Positions 50,906-59,984 of a DNA stretch of 64,000 nt are shown in pieces. The stretch spans positions 1-64,000 of the forward strand of contig NZ_AUDN01000008.1 in NCBI RefSeq assembly GCF_000425485.1, given 5' to 3'. The notes under the pieces are model-generated. The model did not search any database and had not been told where the DNA came from. It saw only the letters and a list, made by a program, of their open reading frames with translations. Each line of letters opens with the position of its first letter. The stretch's first letter is position 1. The position numbers were made by a program, and so were the translations under genes. This DNA is from Flavobacterium tegetincola DSM 22377. Lineage in GTDB: Bacteria > Bacteroidota > Bacteroidia > Flavobacteriales > Flavobacteriaceae.

Positions 50906-51775
50906 TTATTCCCTAAATGCGCCATTACCTAAAGTCATTGCTTTTAAATCTGCATCGCTTCCATTGAACACATTTACATCCACAGGACCTGAAATGCCAC
51001 TCGCCGAACCTTTTTCAGTAAATTGCCAAAAACGCCAATCGGGTTTTAAATTTTCTACAAAAAAATTATAGTTGGCAATCCAAAACGTATATTCCGGAAA
51101 GTCCTCCTTCAAAAAATCTTTATAAAACCGCTCACCGGTATAAATAATAGGCTTTACTCCATACTGTTCTTCAACCAGTTGCAACCAATTATTTAAGCCG
51201 ACTTTTAATTGCTTCAAAGTCTGCTTTTTAGGCAATTGCTCGATATCCAAAACGGGAGGAAAATCACCTTTTTGAAGCACGACATTTTTAATAAATAATT
51301 CGGCTTGTTGTGTAGAATTTTCGTCCGGACGGTAATAATGATATGCTCCTCGAAGGAATGCTCTACGTTTTGATTCTGCCCAATTGCGTGCAAATTTTCG
51401 ATCAGGCCGATCCATTCCAACTGTTGCTCGAACAAAAACAAATTTTACGGGAAAATCATTTTCCACCATACGAACCGAGTCCCAAAGTATGGTTCCTTGG
51501 TACTCAGAAATATCAATACCGACAGGATTTTCCTTGTATTTGGATAAAAGCGTGTAATTTCTGACGTCCGAAAGTCGTTGTTTTTCGGCAGCTTTGGCAC
51601 TTTTATTAGATTTAAAACTCAAATAATACGCCAAGCCATTTCGGTAATGATAGGCCGTTCCAAAAAGCAATCCTAAAAAAAAGGTTGCAATCAAGAAAGG
51701 CTTTACCTTACTAAAAGTCGAATTCTTTTTTGACTTTTTCCTCTGTAATGGTTTTCGTACTGTGCGTTTTGCCAT
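50906..51775 (-). CDS. GH25-family lysozyme, membrane-anchored
   Basis: This 289-residue protein has a strongly basic N-terminus (about 1-25), one membrane helix (about 26-43) and a GH25 muramidase domain from about 83. VGIDISEYQGTILWD holds the first catalytic Asp, LRGAYHYYRPDEN follows, PPVLDIEQLPKK has the Asp/Glu pair, and PIIYTGERFYKDF and FWQFTEKG complete the barrel. It should cut the N-acetylmuramic acid linkage of peptidoglycan during wall turnover. It lies 5 bp behind pssA on the same strand. Confidence 0.92.
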   Translation of the reverse strand: MAKRTVRKPLQRKKSKKNSTFSKVKPFLIATFFLGLLFGTAYHYRNGLAYYLSFKSNKSAKAAEKQRLSDVRNYTLLSKYKENPVGIDISEYQGTILWDSVRMVENDFPVKFVFVRATVGMDRPDRKFARNWAESKRRAFLRGAYHYYRPDENSTQQAELFIKNVVLQKGDFPPVLDIEQLPKKQTLKQLKVGLNNWLQLVEEQYGVKPIIYTGERFYKDFLKEDFPEYTFWIANYNFFVENLKPDWRFWQFTEKGSASGISGPVDVNVFNGSDADLKAMTLGNGAFRE

Positions 51776-51780
51776 AGTAC

Positions 51781-52491
51781 TTATTTTTTGCCCAACTGAT
51801 AATTATTTACAACAGAAAGCAAAATATAAAAAAGGATAATCATTGGTATTGCAAGGTATTGAAACACAAATAAGAACACTACAGAAGTAGTTAAGAATAG
51901 AATTTGCAATTTATTTTTAGCAAAATTAAACTCTTTAATTTTCAAAGAGAACAAAGGGATTTCGGCATTTAAAATGAAAGCACTAAAAGCGGTTACCGCC
52001 AATAGGAAGTATGGATTTTTCAATAATATATGAATAATCTCTGGAGGATTGTTCTGTAAAATAAGGGGCAAGCTTAAAATTAAAAGTGCATTTGCCGGCG
52101 TAGGCAATCCAATAAACGAATCCGTTTGTCGGGTGTCAATATTGAAATTAGCTAAGCGATAACAGGAAGCCAACGTGATGATAAATCCCAAATAAGGCGC
52201 CCAACTTGTAGCGGATATATTATTACCATCAGACAACATAGTAACCATAATAAAACCAGGTACAACACCACTAGTTACCATATCTGCCAACGAATCCAAC
52301 TGTAAACCTAATGGACTTGAAACTTTAAACAGTCGGGCAAAAAAACCATCAAAGAAATCTAAAAAAATCCCCAAACTGACAAAGAAAAATGCCATCTCGA
52401 AATTTAACTCCATCGCAAAAATTAAAGCTATACAACCCGATAGTAAATTGAGTAACGTAATAAAATTGGGAACGTGTTTTTTAATATTCAT
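51781..52491 (-). CDS. pssA: CDP-diacylglycerol-serine O-phosphatidyltransferase
   Basis: I start at 52491 (MNIKKHVPNFITLLNLLSG), giving 236 residues. A -7 box at 52512-52519 falls inside the longer frame. The CDP-alcohol phosphotransferase motif is present (DFFDGFFARLFKVSSPLGLQ, then LDSLADMV), and there are about eight membrane helices. It makes phosphatidylserine, the precursor of phosphatidylethanolamine, and probably shares a transcript with the GH25 gene. Confidence 0.93.
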   Translation of the reverse strand: MNIKKHVPNFITLLNLLSGCIALIFAMELNFEMAFFFVSLGIFLDFFDGFFARLFKVSSPLGLQLDSLADMVTSGVVPGFIMVTMLSDGNNISATSWAPYLGFIITLASCYRLANFNIDTRQTDSFIGLPTPANALLILSLPLILQNNPPEIIHILLKNPYFLLAVTAFSAFILNAEIPLFSLKIKEFNFAKNKLQILFLTTSVVFLFVFQYLAIPMIILFYILLSVVNNYQLGKK

Positions 52492-52511
52492 GTGTTTGCA
52501 TTTTTGAAAAA

Positions 52512-52519
52512 CAAATTTA
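52512..52519 (-). promoter_or_regulatory. Candidate -7 box of pssA
   Basis: TAAATTTG on the minus strand fits TAnnTTTG, 20 bp before the chosen ATG. Confidence 0.55.
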
Positions 52520-52661
52520 GCACAATAACTCAAAGACACGCACGTTTTATAAGAGATTTTTAATGTTACTTTTACGCGGGCATATTTTGGCTCAAACCAC
52601 TGTAGCTTCGTTTTAAATTTATATTTTTACACTCGCAATTAATTTCTGATACTCAAGGCTT

Positions 52662-53729
52662 TTGAAAAACCTGACATTTATACTTACTTTCCTATATATT
52701 ACTATTTCTAACGGTCAATCTGTGCGGAAATATTCTAATGAATTTATGAATATTGGCGTGGATGCGGCTGCATTAGGCATGTCCAGTGCTGTTATTGCAA
52801 GTTCAAATGACGTTAACGCAGCCTATTGGAATCCAGCAGGTCTGGTTCATTTGGAGGATCATCAAGCATCATTTATGCATGCCAGTTATTTTGCTAACAT
52901 CGCGCAATACGACTATATCGCTTACGCAAAACCCATTGACGACAGAAGTGCTTACGCTATTTCGTTAATTCGTTTTGGTGTGGATGACATTTTAAACACC
53001 ACTGAATTAATTGACAATCAAGGAAATATTGATTACAATAGAATCAAATTATTCTCCGTTGCCGATTACGCCTTTACGTTTTCGTATGCACGAAAATTGC
53101 AAGTGCCCGGCTTTCAATACGGTGTAAATGCCAAAGTAATTCGCAGGACCATTGGGGAATTTGCCAATTCTTGGGGATTTGGTTTTGACGTAGGACTTCA
53201 GTTTGAACGAAATGACTGGAAGTTTGGATTAATGCTTCGCGACATTACTACTACTTACAACATTTGGAATATTGACGAAGAGGAATATCAAAAAATTGCC
53301 GATGCTATTCCAGGTGAAAATCAAGACTTACCTGAAAGTACCGAAATTACTTTGCCTAAAGCACAATTTGGCGTTGCCAAAAAATGGGAATTTCACAATG
53401 ACATGAGTCTTTTAGCTGCTACAAACCTCAACATGCGATTTACCCAAACCAACGATATTATTTCTACCAAAGCCGTAAGTATAGATCCCGCGATTGGATT
53501 TGAAGTTGGATACACCGACTTGGTTTTCTTTAGAACCGGTGTGGGAAATTTCCAAAACGTCATGCAATTGGATGGTTCTCAACAAGTAGGATTTCAGCCA
53601 AATATTGGATTGGGATTTAAATACAAAGGCATTCAAATTGACTATGCTTTAACAGATTTGGGCGACCAAAGTGCCGCATTATATTCCAATATTTTCTCGG
53701 TAAAAATTGATCTTGGGATTTTTAGATAA
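52662..53729 (+). CDS. PorV/PorQ-family outer-membrane protein
   Basis: This 355-residue protein begins with TTG (MKNLTFILTFLYITISNGQS, a signal peptide). It has the PorV/PorQ (UPF0164, FadL-like) pattern: GVDAAALGMSSAVIASSNDVNAAYWNPAGL at the start of the barrel, then repeated beta-strands ending in KIDLGIFR. Some family members take part in T9SS export, others are simple barrels; this one is not next to other T9SS genes, so the role is open. It precedes the DUF4105 gene by 18 bp on the same strand. Confidence 0.9.
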   Translation: MKNLTFILTFLYITISNGQSVRKYSNEFMNIGVDAAALGMSSAVIASSNDVNAAYWNPAGLVHLEDHQASFMHASYFANIAQYDYIAYAKPIDDRSAYAISLIRFGVDDILNTTELIDNQGNIDYNRIKLFSVADYAFTFSYARKLQVPGFQYGVNAKVIRRTIGEFANSWGFGFDVGLQFERNDWKFGLMLRDITTTYNIWNIDEEEYQKIADAIPGENQDLPESTEITLPKAQFGVAKKWEFHNDMSLLAATNLNMRFTQTNDIISTKAVSIDPAIGFEVGYTDLVFFRTGVGNFQNVMQLDGSQQVGFQPNIGLGFKYKGIQIDYALTDLGDQSAALYSNIFSVKIDLGIFR

Positions 53730-53747
53730 TACCTTCTGCCTTACTTT

Positions 53748-54848
53748 ATGAAACCACTTTTCCTTCTTCTTTGTTTATTTTTTGCACCACTTATTTTCGC
53801 ACAAACTGATGCGAGAGACCACATTAAAGTGAGCGTTTTGACTGTAGGTGTAGCGGATCAATCGCATTCATTGTACGGTCACACAGCCATCCGGATCAAA
53901 AATGACATCCTTGGTATTGACCAAGTTTATAATTACGGAATGTTTGATTTTAGCACGCCTAATTTTATAGTTCGCTTTGTAAAAGGTGACATGCAATATT
54001 TTGCGGGAGCGTATCCGTATGCTGATTTTGAATACAATTACAAATATGAAAATCGATCGATTTATGAGCAAACGCTGGATTTATCTACGGAAGATAAATT
54101 AAGTTTAATCCAAGCGTTAGAAACTTCTATAACGGGAGAAGACAAATTTTATACTTACAAATTCATACAAAGAAATTGCACGACGAAAGTGGTGGATGTG
54201 ATCAATGAAGTCTTAAAGAAAAATGTGATTTACAAACACAACGTTTCCGAAACAACTTATCGTGAAATTTTATATCCATATGCTGAAAATCAATTTTTTC
54301 AGAAGCTTGGAATCAATCTTATTTTTGGCGCAAAAACAGATGAACAAGCCACAACACTTTTTTTGCCATTTGATTTAAAAAATAATTTGGATCAAACTAC
54401 TTTAAATGGAAAACCTTTGGTGGCGCAAAACAAGACTCTTTTTGAAGCCAACAGAATTCCAAATATAATTTGGTGGGATTCTATTTACACACTTCTTTTT
54501 GTACTTACTTTAATTGTACTTGTAAACAAAAAAACAATTACCAATGTCTATTTTATCATTCTAGGTGTTCTAGGCATTTTCTTTTCACTCGTTGGGTTTT
54601 ACTCTTTCCATGAAGAAATTGCATTGAATTACAATGTATTGCTTATGAATCCAGTCTTGTTATTTGTAGTTTATTTTAATTGGAACAACAATAAAAAAGC
54701 TTTTTTAGTTTCCTCTTACATTGCTTTGACTTGTATTGCAACTTATACTTTATTCATGTTGACAAAAATTCATCTGGAAATAGTTTGGCCTTTTATTGCA
54801 GCAAATACAGCACTTTTGGTTCGGGGAATTTTGGTGAAGAAGAAGTAA
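53748..54848 (+). CDS. DUF4105 (Lnb N-terminal-like) membrane protein
   Basis: This 366-residue protein has a signal peptide and then an extracytoplasmic DUF4105 domain (about 25-200). HSLYGHTAIRIKN and VYNYGMFDFSTPNF are followed by a conserved QRNCTTKVVD; the Cys and His suggest a papain-like NlpC-type catalytic pair. Four or five membrane helices fill about 240-366. Relatives are the N-terminal part of lacto-N-biosidase-associated proteins; the substrate is unknown. It follows the PorV-like gene in a probable operon. Confidence 0.88.
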   Translation: MKPLFLLLCLFFAPLIFAQTDARDHIKVSVLTVGVADQSHSLYGHTAIRIKNDILGIDQVYNYGMFDFSTPNFIVRFVKGDMQYFAGAYPYADFEYNYKYENRSIYEQTLDLSTEDKLSLIQALETSITGEDKFYTYKFIQRNCTTKVVDVINEVLKKNVIYKHNVSETTYREILYPYAENQFFQKLGINLIFGAKTDEQATTLFLPFDLKNNLDQTTLNGKPLVAQNKTLFEANRIPNIIWWDSIYTLLFVLTLIVLVNKKTITNVYFIILGVLGIFFSLVGFYSFHEEIALNYNVLLMNPVLLFVVYFNWNNNKKAFLVSSYIALTCIATYTLFMLTKIHLEIVWPFIAANTALLVRGILVKKK

Positions 54849-54874
54849 TTTTAATGGTGACTTTTAGAGCGCAC

Positions 54875-54952
54875 AACTTAGAAAACAGAGAGAAAAGTAG
54901 AGAGTATAGAAAATAGAGTATAGAGTATAGAGCATAGAAAATAGAAATTGGA
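54875..54952. repeat. Low-complexity A/G/T tract with imperfect TATAGAG-like repeats
   Basis: Between the convergent DUF4105 and priming-transferase genes the sequence is a purine-rich tract (AGAGTATAGAAAATAGAGTA and similar), with AAATAGA and TATAGAG recurring at 7-11-bp spacing. No gene or terminator is seen. Confidence 0.6.
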
Positions 54953-54955
54953 TAA

Positions 54956-56353
54956 TCATTGTCCTCTGTAGAAGAGAATGGTGCTCAATGTTTTAATGAC
55001 GATATTTAAATCTAAAAAAATACTTCGGTGTTTGATGTAATACAAATCGTATTGCAGCTTAATTAAGCTTTCCTCAATTGACTCGCCATACGAATAGTTG
55101 ACTTGAGCCCAACCTGTTAATCCTGGTTTTACGACGTGTCGGGTTTCATAAAAAGGCATGACTTTTACTAGTTCTGCTACAAAAACGGGGCGTTCGGGAC
55201 GTGGTCCAATGACTGCCATTTCTCCTTTCAAAATATTTATAAATTGTGGAAATTCGTCAATGCGCGACTTCCTCAGAAATTTTCCAAAGGAAGTTACACG
55301 AACATCTCCTTTTGTCGAAAATACCGCACCATTACTTTCAGCATCGCTTTTCATGGTACGGAACTTATGGATTTCAAAGGGAACGCCATTTTTTCCAACA
55401 CGCGTTTGACTGTAAAACAATTTGCCTTTATTGCCAAAATAATTGCCTACAATTACAAATGGAATAAGCAATACGGTAGCAATTACCCCTAAAATAGAAC
55501 CTATTATTTCAAGTATTTTTACTAAAGCTAGATACAGTTGGTTCCTGTTACTTCGACTGAAAGGGAAATAGCGGTAGAAATCGGTGTCAAAATGCTGAAT
55601 AGGTATGCGATACGTATTGCTTTCATACACTTGCGTATATTCCTTTATGATGCATCCTTTGTGCAATAAATGTAATATTTCTTGCAGCAGTGAAGGCTGT
55701 AATCCTTCGGTTTGATTTGCGGCAACCACAATTTCTGAAATTGAATTTGATTGTACAAACTGAATTAAGGTTTCTTCTTCCAACTCCTTATTATTTGACC
55801 TTAAAGAAAATGCCAATTGTCTACTTCCGTCCAGTAAAAAAACAGCCAGCACCTTGTAATGTGGATTTATTTCTTGCAACGCCTTTACTAATTCATCGGA
55901 AACTTCGGGATTACACAATAAAACAGCTCTTTTCTCAAAACGGTGCGATGCTAAGAAGTGTTGATAAAAAAGCCGCCACCCCAATAATGGAAAGAACACG
56001 CCTGTAAAAAAAAGTATAATTTGAATTCTATTGGATGGTAAAACAGGTGTCAAAATCGGAGTTAATAAATAAAACGATACCGTTGCGAAGGAAGTGAGTA
56101 GAATACTCTTTAGCATTTGGTATTGGTTACTGGCAATTTGCAAATTATACATTTCAAACACCGTCCCAAAAACAATAAGGTACGTACTTAAAACTGCAAA
56201 CCATCGTGCATTTACCATTGAAATTTCAAAATAGTCAAAGTCAAGAAAAAGGTGAAATAAATGAAGTGTACCCAAAACAAAAATTATGTCGCACATACGC
56301 AGCAGTAATTTTCGTTCCGAAACTTCAAAATGTATTTTTCGATTGATATCCAT
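54956..56353 (-). CDS. Exopolysaccharide polyprenyl glycosylphosphotransferase
   Basis: This 465-residue membrane enzyme should transfer a sugar-1-phosphate to undecaprenyl phosphate to start a surface polysaccharide. Four or five N-terminal helices are followed by a cytoplasmic Rossmann-like region and the C-terminal catalytic domain with KFRTMKSDAE, RKSRIDEFPQFINILKGEMA and VIGPRPERPV, then GLTGWAQVNYSYG. The pattern fits the WcaJ/WbaP family; the exact sugar cannot be told. It is the last gene of the minus-strand polysaccharide operon, 103 bp after the polymerase-like gene. Confidence 0.93.
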   Translation of the reverse strand: MDINRKIHFEVSERKLLLRMCDIIFVLGTLHLFHLFLDFDYFEISMVNARWFAVLSTYLIVFGTVFEMYNLQIASNQYQMLKSILLTSFATVSFYLLTPILTPVLPSNRIQIILFFTGVFFPLLGWRLFYQHFLASHRFEKRAVLLCNPEVSDELVKALQEINPHYKVLAVFLLDGSRQLAFSLRSNNKELEEETLIQFVQSNSISEIVVAANQTEGLQPSLLQEILHLLHKGCIIKEYTQVYESNTYRIPIQHFDTDFYRYFPFSRSNRNQLYLALVKILEIIGSILGVIATVLLIPFVIVGNYFGNKGKLFYSQTRVGKNGVPFEIHKFRTMKSDAESNGAVFSTKGDVRVTSFGKFLRKSRIDEFPQFINILKGEMAVIGPRPERPVFVAELVKVMPFYETRHVVKPGLTGWAQVNYSYGESIEESLIKLQYDLYYIKHRSIFLDLNIVIKTLSTILFYRGQ

Positions 56354-56456
56354 AAATAGCTAAAGAGAATCGCTAAATTATTAAATACAATTTAATATAA
56401 GGTTATTATAACTTCAATTTTACTACTAATTTTGCAAAATTGTGAAATAAAATAAT

Positions 56457-57791
56457 TTACCGCTGATTATGCTCTGAAAAACGTACATTGAGTAAGGCCA
56501 AACTGTAAACAAAGGCAGGAGCTGCAATACGCATGGCGGCATGATTAATGGTAAGAAGCCAGAAAATGGTAAATAATAAAGCAAAGATCTGGAGCTTATT
56601 TCCCAAATATAAAATAAGCGGCGTGACCAAAAGAATCAAAAATGCAATTAGTCCTAAACTACCGTGTTCTGCAAGTAACCTTGTAATTTCATTGTGTGTT
56701 GGTGCTTTAATTCCACTTTCCTCCTCCCGCACTTCTTTATTTCTACCTACTCCAACTCCTAAAAAAGGATTATCTAAGAACATATCAAACTCGGATTCAA
56801 TGAGTAATTCTCGACCGGATAAATTACTTGATTTCTTTCTACCATTGACATCTTCATTGGCATACCGCTTGTCTATCAATCCCATAGTTTGAATAGAAGT
56901 ATAGCCCCAAATCAGCAATCCAGCAAGCATCGAAGCTCCCGTTATTGCTATAATTTTACCTTTAGCGTTAAAGTTAGTAATGCGATATAGAACCAAAAGA
57001 AGCACCGCCATCATCAATAAACCTGTTATCATTCCGCCTCTAGAAAATGTCACGATGCAGCGAAATGCGAAAAGCGCCACTAGAATTCCATTTATGACTT
57101 GAAATGTCTTTGATTTTGAAGCTAAAAGCAGTTGTACAAAAGCGATAAACATTCCTAAACCTAATACTGTAGAGACCTGATTGGGACCAAATCCACCAGA
57201 AGTCTCAAAATTGGACTGCGTATTGGTCACAACATCTTTGATACTTGGCGTGTACAGAAACAAGTTCACAAGCATAGCTATTAAAGGCAATAACAGCATG
57301 GTGAGTACATCCAGCATTCGTTCTATAGTAATACTTCGCCGAAAGGTATAAATTGATGCAAGTCCCAAACATGCTGGACCGGTAATGTTAAAAGCAATTG
57401 CTTTTCGAATATTGACATCCAGCGACAACGTTTCAGCTCCGATGAAAATTGCAGGAAGTAGTAATAGTAAGAAGGCCACGTATAGAAACGACGCTTTGGC
57501 AAAACCTTTATACAGGATGCCTAACAGCATGAAGATAATAACGGTATATTTTCCATACTCGTTTAAAATGGTAGCACCGATCATTTTTAAATAAACGTCT
57601 ATCCCTGTAAAATAAGCTGCCATGAGGAGGACTTCGTTATTTTTATTGCCCGTATTTACAATATAAATAACTCCTGCCACAAGTGCGAAAAGTCCATACA
57701 AATAACCAACGAAGGGGAAAAAAAAGAACAAAAATCCCATACCCACATGAGTTAAGATGGCAATTAAATAAAATTGTTCTTTTTTAGTCAT
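56457..57791 (-). CDS. O-antigen ligase/Wzy-like polymerase
   Basis: This 444-residue protein has about 11-12 membrane helices and the O-antigen ligase (Wzy_C) segment: FSRGGMITGLLM, then a periplasmic loop with NEDVNGRKKSSNLSGRELLIESEFDMFLDNPFLGVGVGRN and HNEITRLLAEHGSLGLIAFL. It polymerises or ligates repeat units at the periplasmic face. It follows the first GT4 gene by 41 bp in the same direction. No Wzx-type flippase lies in the window. Confidence 0.88.
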   Translation of the reverse strand: MTKKEQFYLIAILTHVGMGFLFFFFPFVGYLYGLFALVAGVIYIVNTGNKNNEVLLMAAYFTGIDVYLKMIGATILNEYGKYTVIIFMLLGILYKGFAKASFLYVAFLLLLLPAIFIGAETLSLDVNIRKAIAFNITGPACLGLASIYTFRRSITIERMLDVLTMLLLPLIAMLVNLFLYTPSIKDVVTNTQSNFETSGGFGPNQVSTVLGLGMFIAFVQLLLASKSKTFQVINGILVALFAFRCIVTFSRGGMITGLLMMAVLLLVLYRITNFNAKGKIIAITGASMLAGLLIWGYTSIQTMGLIDKRYANEDVNGRKKSSNLSGRELLIESEFDMFLDNPFLGVGVGRNKEVREEESGIKAPTHNEITRLLAEHGSLGLIAFLILLVTPLILYLGNKLQIFALLFTIFWLLTINHAAMRIAAPAFVYSLALLNVRFSEHNQR

Positions 57792-57832
57792 ACTTTATTG
57801 AAGTCCTTATCGATTTATCTCGTTCAACACCT

Positions 57833-58972
57833 TTACATTTTATCTTTGCTGAATATGTATTTTTCTAATTTAGCGCTATAATTTTCAAAAGTAAACTTTT
57901 TAGCTACATTTAATACATTTTCTGATTTTTCTCTAAGCAATTTTGGATTGGTTGCTATGGCATCTGAAAGCACTTTTTCGAACGATTGGTCGCCTTTAAT
58001 TTTCCAAATAAAACCATTTGTCTGATCAATGTAATGAGGAATACTTCCTACATCCGAAACAATTGGAATCACTCCATAACAAGCAGCTTCTGCAATGACT
58101 TTTGGAAATCCTTCAGAAGCTGTAGATGGAAGTAATAAAAAATGAGAGCCCGCTAAAATTTTATGAATTCTATCTTTACCTAAAAAGCCATGAAATTTAA
58201 CCTTCTCCCCTAAAAATGCAGCCAATTTATGATAATGTGCTGTTTTTTCACCATCACCAATAAAATGAATTTGCTCAATTACAGATAATGGCAACGATTT
58301 GAGGGCATTTAAAATTCTAGTCACTCCCTTTGGATCTTCTAGTCTGCCAATAAATGAAAAGGTAAAAGTCGTATTAAAGTTTTGATTTTTTGCGCTCTCA
58401 ATACCTCTATTAATATCATCTGCTGTTAGACAAGGATTTTCGAATGAATAACAATGTGCAGGTTGATCTAACCAAAAACCATTAATAGTCACTTTGGAAC
58501 GATCCGCTTTTTTTAACATCCAGCGCTGAAATCCATAAGATGGTGGTGGCCTTAACTGGGACCAATCTCCCGCATATTTATGCCACCAAATTTTATTATT
58601 CGAAAAAAAAGAAATTAAAATAGCTATTATGGCAGGATGAGAAGGTCCTCGGGTATGAACAATATCAGCATTCTGTATAGAACTCCAGATAGTCAAAAAC
58701 ATTTTTGGATATTGACATAAAACTTTTAGAGAGGAAATAAAGTTTTTACCGCCAACACTATTAAGAAATATAGTACTAACCTTTTTTGAACTAATTACTT
58801 GCATAGATAAATCGTCTATTTTATCGATTCGTTTAAATCCTATCCAAACTATTTCATCAAAATAACTATCAATTTCTTCCAACTCTCTTACTACAGGTCC
58901 AAAACCGTAATTTTGCTTGCTCTTGCTATATAGCGCGGTATCAGATACAATTATTAATCTTTTAAAATGCAT
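57833..58972 (-). CDS. Glycosyltransferase family 4
   Basis: This 379-residue GT-B enzyme has the donor-binding half of GT4 proteins: FSFIGRLEDPKGVTRILNAL, then LAGSHFLLLPSTASEGFPKVIAEAACYGVIPIVSDVGSIPHYI, with the EGFPKVIAE block supplying the nucleotide-sugar contacts. The N-terminal acceptor domain is divergent and contains HTRGPSHPAIIAILISFF. Acceptor and sugar are unknown. It overlaps the upstream GT4 gene by 19 bp. Confidence 0.92.
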   Translation of the reverse strand: MHFKRLIIVSDTALYSKSKQNYGFGPVVRELEEIDSYFDEIVWIGFKRIDKIDDLSMQVISSKKVSTIFLNSVGGKNFISSLKVLCQYPKMFLTIWSSIQNADIVHTRGPSHPAIIAILISFFSNNKIWWHKYAGDWSQLRPPPSYGFQRWMLKKADRSKVTINGFWLDQPAHCYSFENPCLTADDINRGIESAKNQNFNTTFTFSFIGRLEDPKGVTRILNALKSLPLSVIEQIHFIGDGEKTAHYHKLAAFLGEKVKFHGFLGKDRIHKILAGSHFLLLPSTASEGFPKVIAEAACYGVIPIVSDVGSIPHYIDQTNGFIWKIKGDQSFEKVLSDAIATNPKLLREKSENVLNVAKKFTFENYSAKLEKYIFSKDKM

Positions 58973-59976
58973 GCATATATATTTTCTAATTTTCTATAAT
59001 ACTGAACTTCTCCAAAATACTGTTCAAAAACTGTATTCATTTTAGTGTAATCTACATCTAATTTAATGATCTTATCCAATTTACTTTTCCACTCTTGCAT
59101 GTCAAAATTATCTATAAAATATTCCGGGAAGTGAGGTTTCAGTATTGTGGCAACTTCACCAGTTTCATAGGACAAGAACGGAAGTCCCTGTGCCAAATAT
59201 TCTATTAGCACCAATGGTCCACTCTCTGATTTAGAAGTATGCAATCCAAATTTTGCTTTTCTACATATTTCTTGAGAATCTAAAATGAGAGTGGAAATAC
59301 TAATCGTGTCGTCTAATTTAGTCTTAATTTTAGAATAATATTCTTTATCTTGAATCTGACCTACTAGCAATAATGTTTTCTTTAAATATTGACATAACTC
59401 AACTGCAAACAAATTGTTTTTTACTGGTTTAATATTTGAAACTAATATGAAATCAACTTCAATCTGATTTGCCATACTATATCTTTTTTTACGAACTATA
59501 TTTGATAACAAGAAAACATTAACCTCTTCAATTTTCAAGTATTTAATTGACCAACTACGAAGTGTATTACTTACTCCAATATAATAACTTGGTTTTAAAA
59601 TTGAATCTAAAAGAAAAGGTATTTTTTTGTCTATGTTTATAGAACCATAATGATCCTGAAGTATAATTTTGGAGTTACTATTAAAGATTAAATTCACAAT
59701 TGACATATATGTATAAACATGTCTAAAATGACAATGAACGATGTCGTATTGCTTCATAATTTTATAGCAGCGATACATTTTGCTCACATTCCATTTACTT
59801 TTTCGGTCGAGTTTTATAAAAGGAACTTGCAACTGCGAAGCTAATTCTCCATTTTTTGTCAATAATAGTAACGCAGTGACATTGTGATTGTTTTCGTGTA
59901 AAATATTACACATATCTACAAATACACGTTCTGCACCGCCAACATCTAAATTATCAATAACTTGAAGAATTTTCAT
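58954..59976 (-). CDS. Glycosyltransferase family 4
   Basis: This 340-residue GT-B enzyme starts with the typical MKILQVIDNLDVGGAERV and keeps LVSNIKPVKNNLFAVELCQYL and SKSESGPLVLIEYLAQGLP in the donor half. It overlaps the next GT4 gene by 19 bp and lies 8 bp behind the upstream GT2 gene, so translation is coupled along the operon. Substrates are unknown. Confidence 0.92.
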   Translation of the reverse strand: MKILQVIDNLDVGGAERVFVDMCNILHENNHNVTALLLLTKNGELASQLQVPFIKLDRKSKWNVSKMYRCYKIMKQYDIVHCHFRHVYTYMSIVNLIFNSNSKIILQDHYGSINIDKKIPFLLDSILKPSYYIGVSNTLRSWSIKYLKIEEVNVFLLSNIVRKKRYSMANQIEVDFILVSNIKPVKNNLFAVELCQYLKKTLLLVGQIQDKEYYSKIKTKLDDTISISTLILDSQEICRKAKFGLHTSKSESGPLVLIEYLAQGLPFLSYETGEVATILKPHFPEYFIDNFDMQEWKSKLDKIIKLDVDYTKMNTVFEQYFGEVQYYRKLENIYACILKD

Positions 59977-59984
59977 TTAATCAA